Assembly (NCBI GenBank): GCA_049509675.1
Contig: JBEKZQ010000346.1
Coordinates: 1-6,762, forward strand
DNA length: 6,762 nt
Source: JBEKZQ01 sp049509675
GTDB lineage: Bacteria; Planctomycetota; Planctomycetia; Pirellulales; Thermoguttaceae
Direction: 5' to 3'
The notes below the pieces were generated by a model. The model was given only the letters and a program-made list of their open reading frames with translations. It made no database searches and had not been told where the DNA came from. This document shows positions 5,446 through 6,762 of this stretch, in pieces. How positions within the stretch are numbered: position 1 is the first letter of the stretch; each line of letters opens with the position of its first letter. Both the position numbers and the translations under genes were made by a program.

Positions 5446-6153
5446 ATGCAAGACTCTTATCGCTCGACCGCGTGGTTGCGCATTCTCGCCGTGCTTTCGC
5501 TGATTTTGGCCGGCGGGCTTGATCGCCAGGCGGTTGCCGACCCGCAGCCGCAGCCAAAAGAGGCCGTACAGTCGGACCAGCCGGAGCAGTCGCCGGCCGA
5601 GAACCCCAGGAAGAGGGCCCTGTTTAGCCGTGCCGTCAAGGAGGTTCGCTCGGCAATGGCCGATCGAGACCTGCCTGGGGCCCGCCGCAAACTCAAGACA
5701 GTCACCGCCAACGTGCAGAACGACGCCGATCAGGCCCAGGCCGAGCGTCTGCAAGTGATGCAGGAGAATCTCGAAGAATTCTGGAAGGGCATTCGCGGCG
5801 CCGTCGCCCGGCTGCAGCCCACCGAAGAGATCGATTTGCACGATAATCGCGTGGCGGTTATCGCCGCCAGTCGCGATGAACTGATGGTCCAGGTCTACGG
5901 GCAACCGCAGCGTTATCGCGTGGAGGCCATGCCGGTGAAGTTGCTGGGGGCCATCGTCGACCGGTCGTTTTCGCCCACGGGCGGATCCAAGGTCATCGTG
6001 GGGACTTTCCTGGCCGTCGATCGCGAAGCGTCGAACCGGGCCCAGGCCCGAAAGCTATTCCAAGAGGCCGCCAAGCAGGGCGAGCCAATGGGGAAGCAGT
6101 TGCTGCCGGAGCTGGACGTACCGATCCCCGAGAGCAGCCCAAAGCGGCGATGA
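5446..6153 (+). CDS. Exported protein of unknown function
   Basis: A 235-residue protein that I do not recognise. The N-terminus is a good Sec signal peptide: charged start with R6 and R12, hydrophobic core LRILAVLSLILAGG (11-24), and an AVA|DP site after residue 31, so it should be periplasmic or secreted; no lipobox cysteine is seen. A proline/glutamine-rich linker (32-56) follows, then a charged helical part (57-123: FSRAVKEVRSAMADRDLPGARRKLKTV..., possibly TPR-like), then a segment of likely strands (129-170: DLHDNRVAVIAASRDELMVQVYG...YRVEAMPVKLLGAIV), a GTFLAVDREASNRAQARKLFQEA helix and a polar tail. ATG 5446 was preferred over in-frame TTG 5374 and ATG 5401 because only it puts the signal peptide at the true N-terminus; GGGGG at 5433-5437 is a poor ribosome site. 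Surrounding genes give no functional clue. Confidence 0.82.
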   Translation: MQDSYRSTAWLRILAVLSLILAGGLDRQAVADPQPQPKEAVQSDQPEQSPAENPRKRALFSRAVKEVRSAMADRDLPGARRKLKTVTANVQNDADQAQAERLQVMQENLEEFWKGIRGAVARLQPTEEIDLHDNRVAVIAASRDELMVQVYGQPQRYRVEAMPVKLLGAIVDRSFSPTGGSKVIVGTFLAVDREASNRAQARKLFQEAAKQGEPMGKQLLPELDVPIPESSPKRR

Positions 6154-6190
6154 TCGCCGCGCCGGCCCCTTCCGCGCCCCGCCGCCCCCC

Positions 6191-6219
6191 TGGTCATTGG
6201 CACGGCGAGTTGCTATCCT
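6191..6219 (+). promoter_or_regulatory. Possible promoter upstream of the PGK-like gene
   Basis: TGGTCA (6191-6196) and TATCCT (6214-6219) are 17 bp apart, each matching consensus at 4 of 6, and the -10 box has an extended TGn (6211-6213). It would give a leader of about 30 nt before ATG 6258. The remainder of the spacer (6154-6190) is C-rich with no clear hairpin. Confidence 0.35.
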
Positions 6220-6257
6220 GACGCCTTCTACAACCGAACCAACAGCGGAGATTTCCC

Positions 6258-6762
6258 ATGGCGGTCACTACGGAAAAAATGGTCACTTGGTGCCGCGGGA
6301 TCCTCGGCGTCGATCCCCAGGCGCCGAAGCTCCCCCTGGAACAATATCTGGCGGCCATCCCCCGGCTGGACTCGCTGGCCGGTTTGCCCGGCGGCACGCC
6401 CGTCCTGGTGCGCGGCGACGTGGACGCCAAGCCGGGCGCCGCCGTGGGCGAGGGCGATATCCGTCTGCGGTCGATGAAGGAGACCTTGGACTACGGCCGG
6501 CAAAAAGGCTGGAAGCAGATCGTCTTCGGCCACATCGGCCGCAAGCCGGAAGGGTCGCTCAAGAAGGTCCGCGACCGCCTGGCCGAAATCATGGGCTACC
6601 CGATCACCTTCATCGCCGACTGGCTCGATCCGGACACGATTACCATCAAGGATGAAGTCGCGGCCGCCATCCGGTCGTGCCCGCCGGGCGGACTGATCGT
6701 GTTGGAAAACACGCGGAAGTACCTGATCGAGACCCTGCTGTGGAAGGCCAAGCCGGCCGACC
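6258..6762 (+). CDS. Divergent phosphoglycerate-kinase-like protein, N-terminal part (3' end outside the window)
   Basis: 168 residues are visible and the frame stays open at the right edge. The match is to the N-terminal (3-phosphoglycerate-binding) domain of PGK, which transfers phosphate between 1,3-bisphosphoglycerate and ADP in glycolysis. VLVRGDVDAKP (49-59) lines up with the VLVRxDFNVP motif, DIRLRS (68-73) with the DTRIRA segment, FGHIGRKP (90-97) with SHLGRP, and GLIVLENTRKY (145-155) with LLLENLRF. By this alignment the substrate-binding D54, R70, H92, R95 and R153 are kept, while the Asn of the RxDxN motif is D56. An N-terminal extension of about 30 residues precedes the domain. 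ATG 6258 has GGAG at 6247-6250, seven bases upstream, a good ribosome site. It could be a diverged true PGK or a paralogue with another substrate; the nucleotide-binding half is not visible. Confidence 0.8.
   Translation, partial: MAVTTEKMVTWCRGILGVDPQAPKLPLEQYLAAIPRLDSLAGLPGGTPVLVRGDVDAKPGAAVGEGDIRLRSMKETLDYGRQKGWKQIVFGHIGRKPEGSLKKVRDRLAEIMGYPITFIADWLDPDTITIKDEVAAAIRSCPPGGLIVLENTRKYLIETLLWKAKPAD

Noticed and set aside
5201..5453. The same octamer ATGCAAGA at the mini-ORF start (5201) and the exported-protein start (5446)
   Set aside because: Flanking bases are unrelated, and an eight-base match over a start codon is easily due to chance.
6198..6214. Sigma-54-like TGGCACG ... TTGCT upstream of the PGK-like gene
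   Set aside because: There are 11 bases between the GG and the GC instead of the required 10, and a housekeeping-type gene follows; the overlapping sigma-70-like boxes fit better.

Overview
The window (about 60% G+C by eye) looks like a piece of a planctomycete chromosome. The evidence is the protein style of the flagellar genes (a FlgK opening with MSLFGSIQMAGNALQAN, a FlgL opening with an IPTTRISSLYLQNRL-type start), mostly weak Shine-Dalgarno sites, and a secreted protein and a kinase relative that both look lineage-specific. The phylum assignment is an inference from this style; no marker gene is present.

Positions 1-5000 hold the distal end of a flagellar rod/ring/hook-junction operon, all on the + strand: the C-terminus of flgI (P-ring), a short flgJ with only the rod-binding domain, flgN (export chaperone for FlgK/FlgL), flgK and flgL (the two hook-filament junction proteins). 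Together they finish the rod and periplasmic ring and then build the adaptor between hook and filament. Spacing is tight (flgI/flgJ 1 nt apart) except at two places where small repeats have entered: a 14-bp tandem repeat between flgJ and flgN, and a 72-bp-offset duplication of the flgK-end/flgL-start junction. FlgL is about twice the usual size because three flagellin-IN-like modules sit in its middle.

Positions 5001-5445 contain no ordinary gene but are dense in signals: a REP-like long hairpin directly after flgL, a consensus sigma-70-type promoter (TTGACA, 18 bp, TATAAT), a roughly 110-175 nt candidate small RNA that contains a 9-codon mini-ORF with a strong ribosome site, a weak hairpin plus seven-T run, a very strong 14-bp-stem terminator, and a second weaker promoter. 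This is the most interesting part of the window.

Positions 5446-6153 encode an exported protein of unknown function. After a C-rich spacer with a possible promoter, 6258-6762 encodes the N-terminal part of a divergent phosphoglycerate-kinase-like protein that runs off the window. Neither gene looks related to the flagellum, so the flagellar transcription unit most likely ends after flgL.
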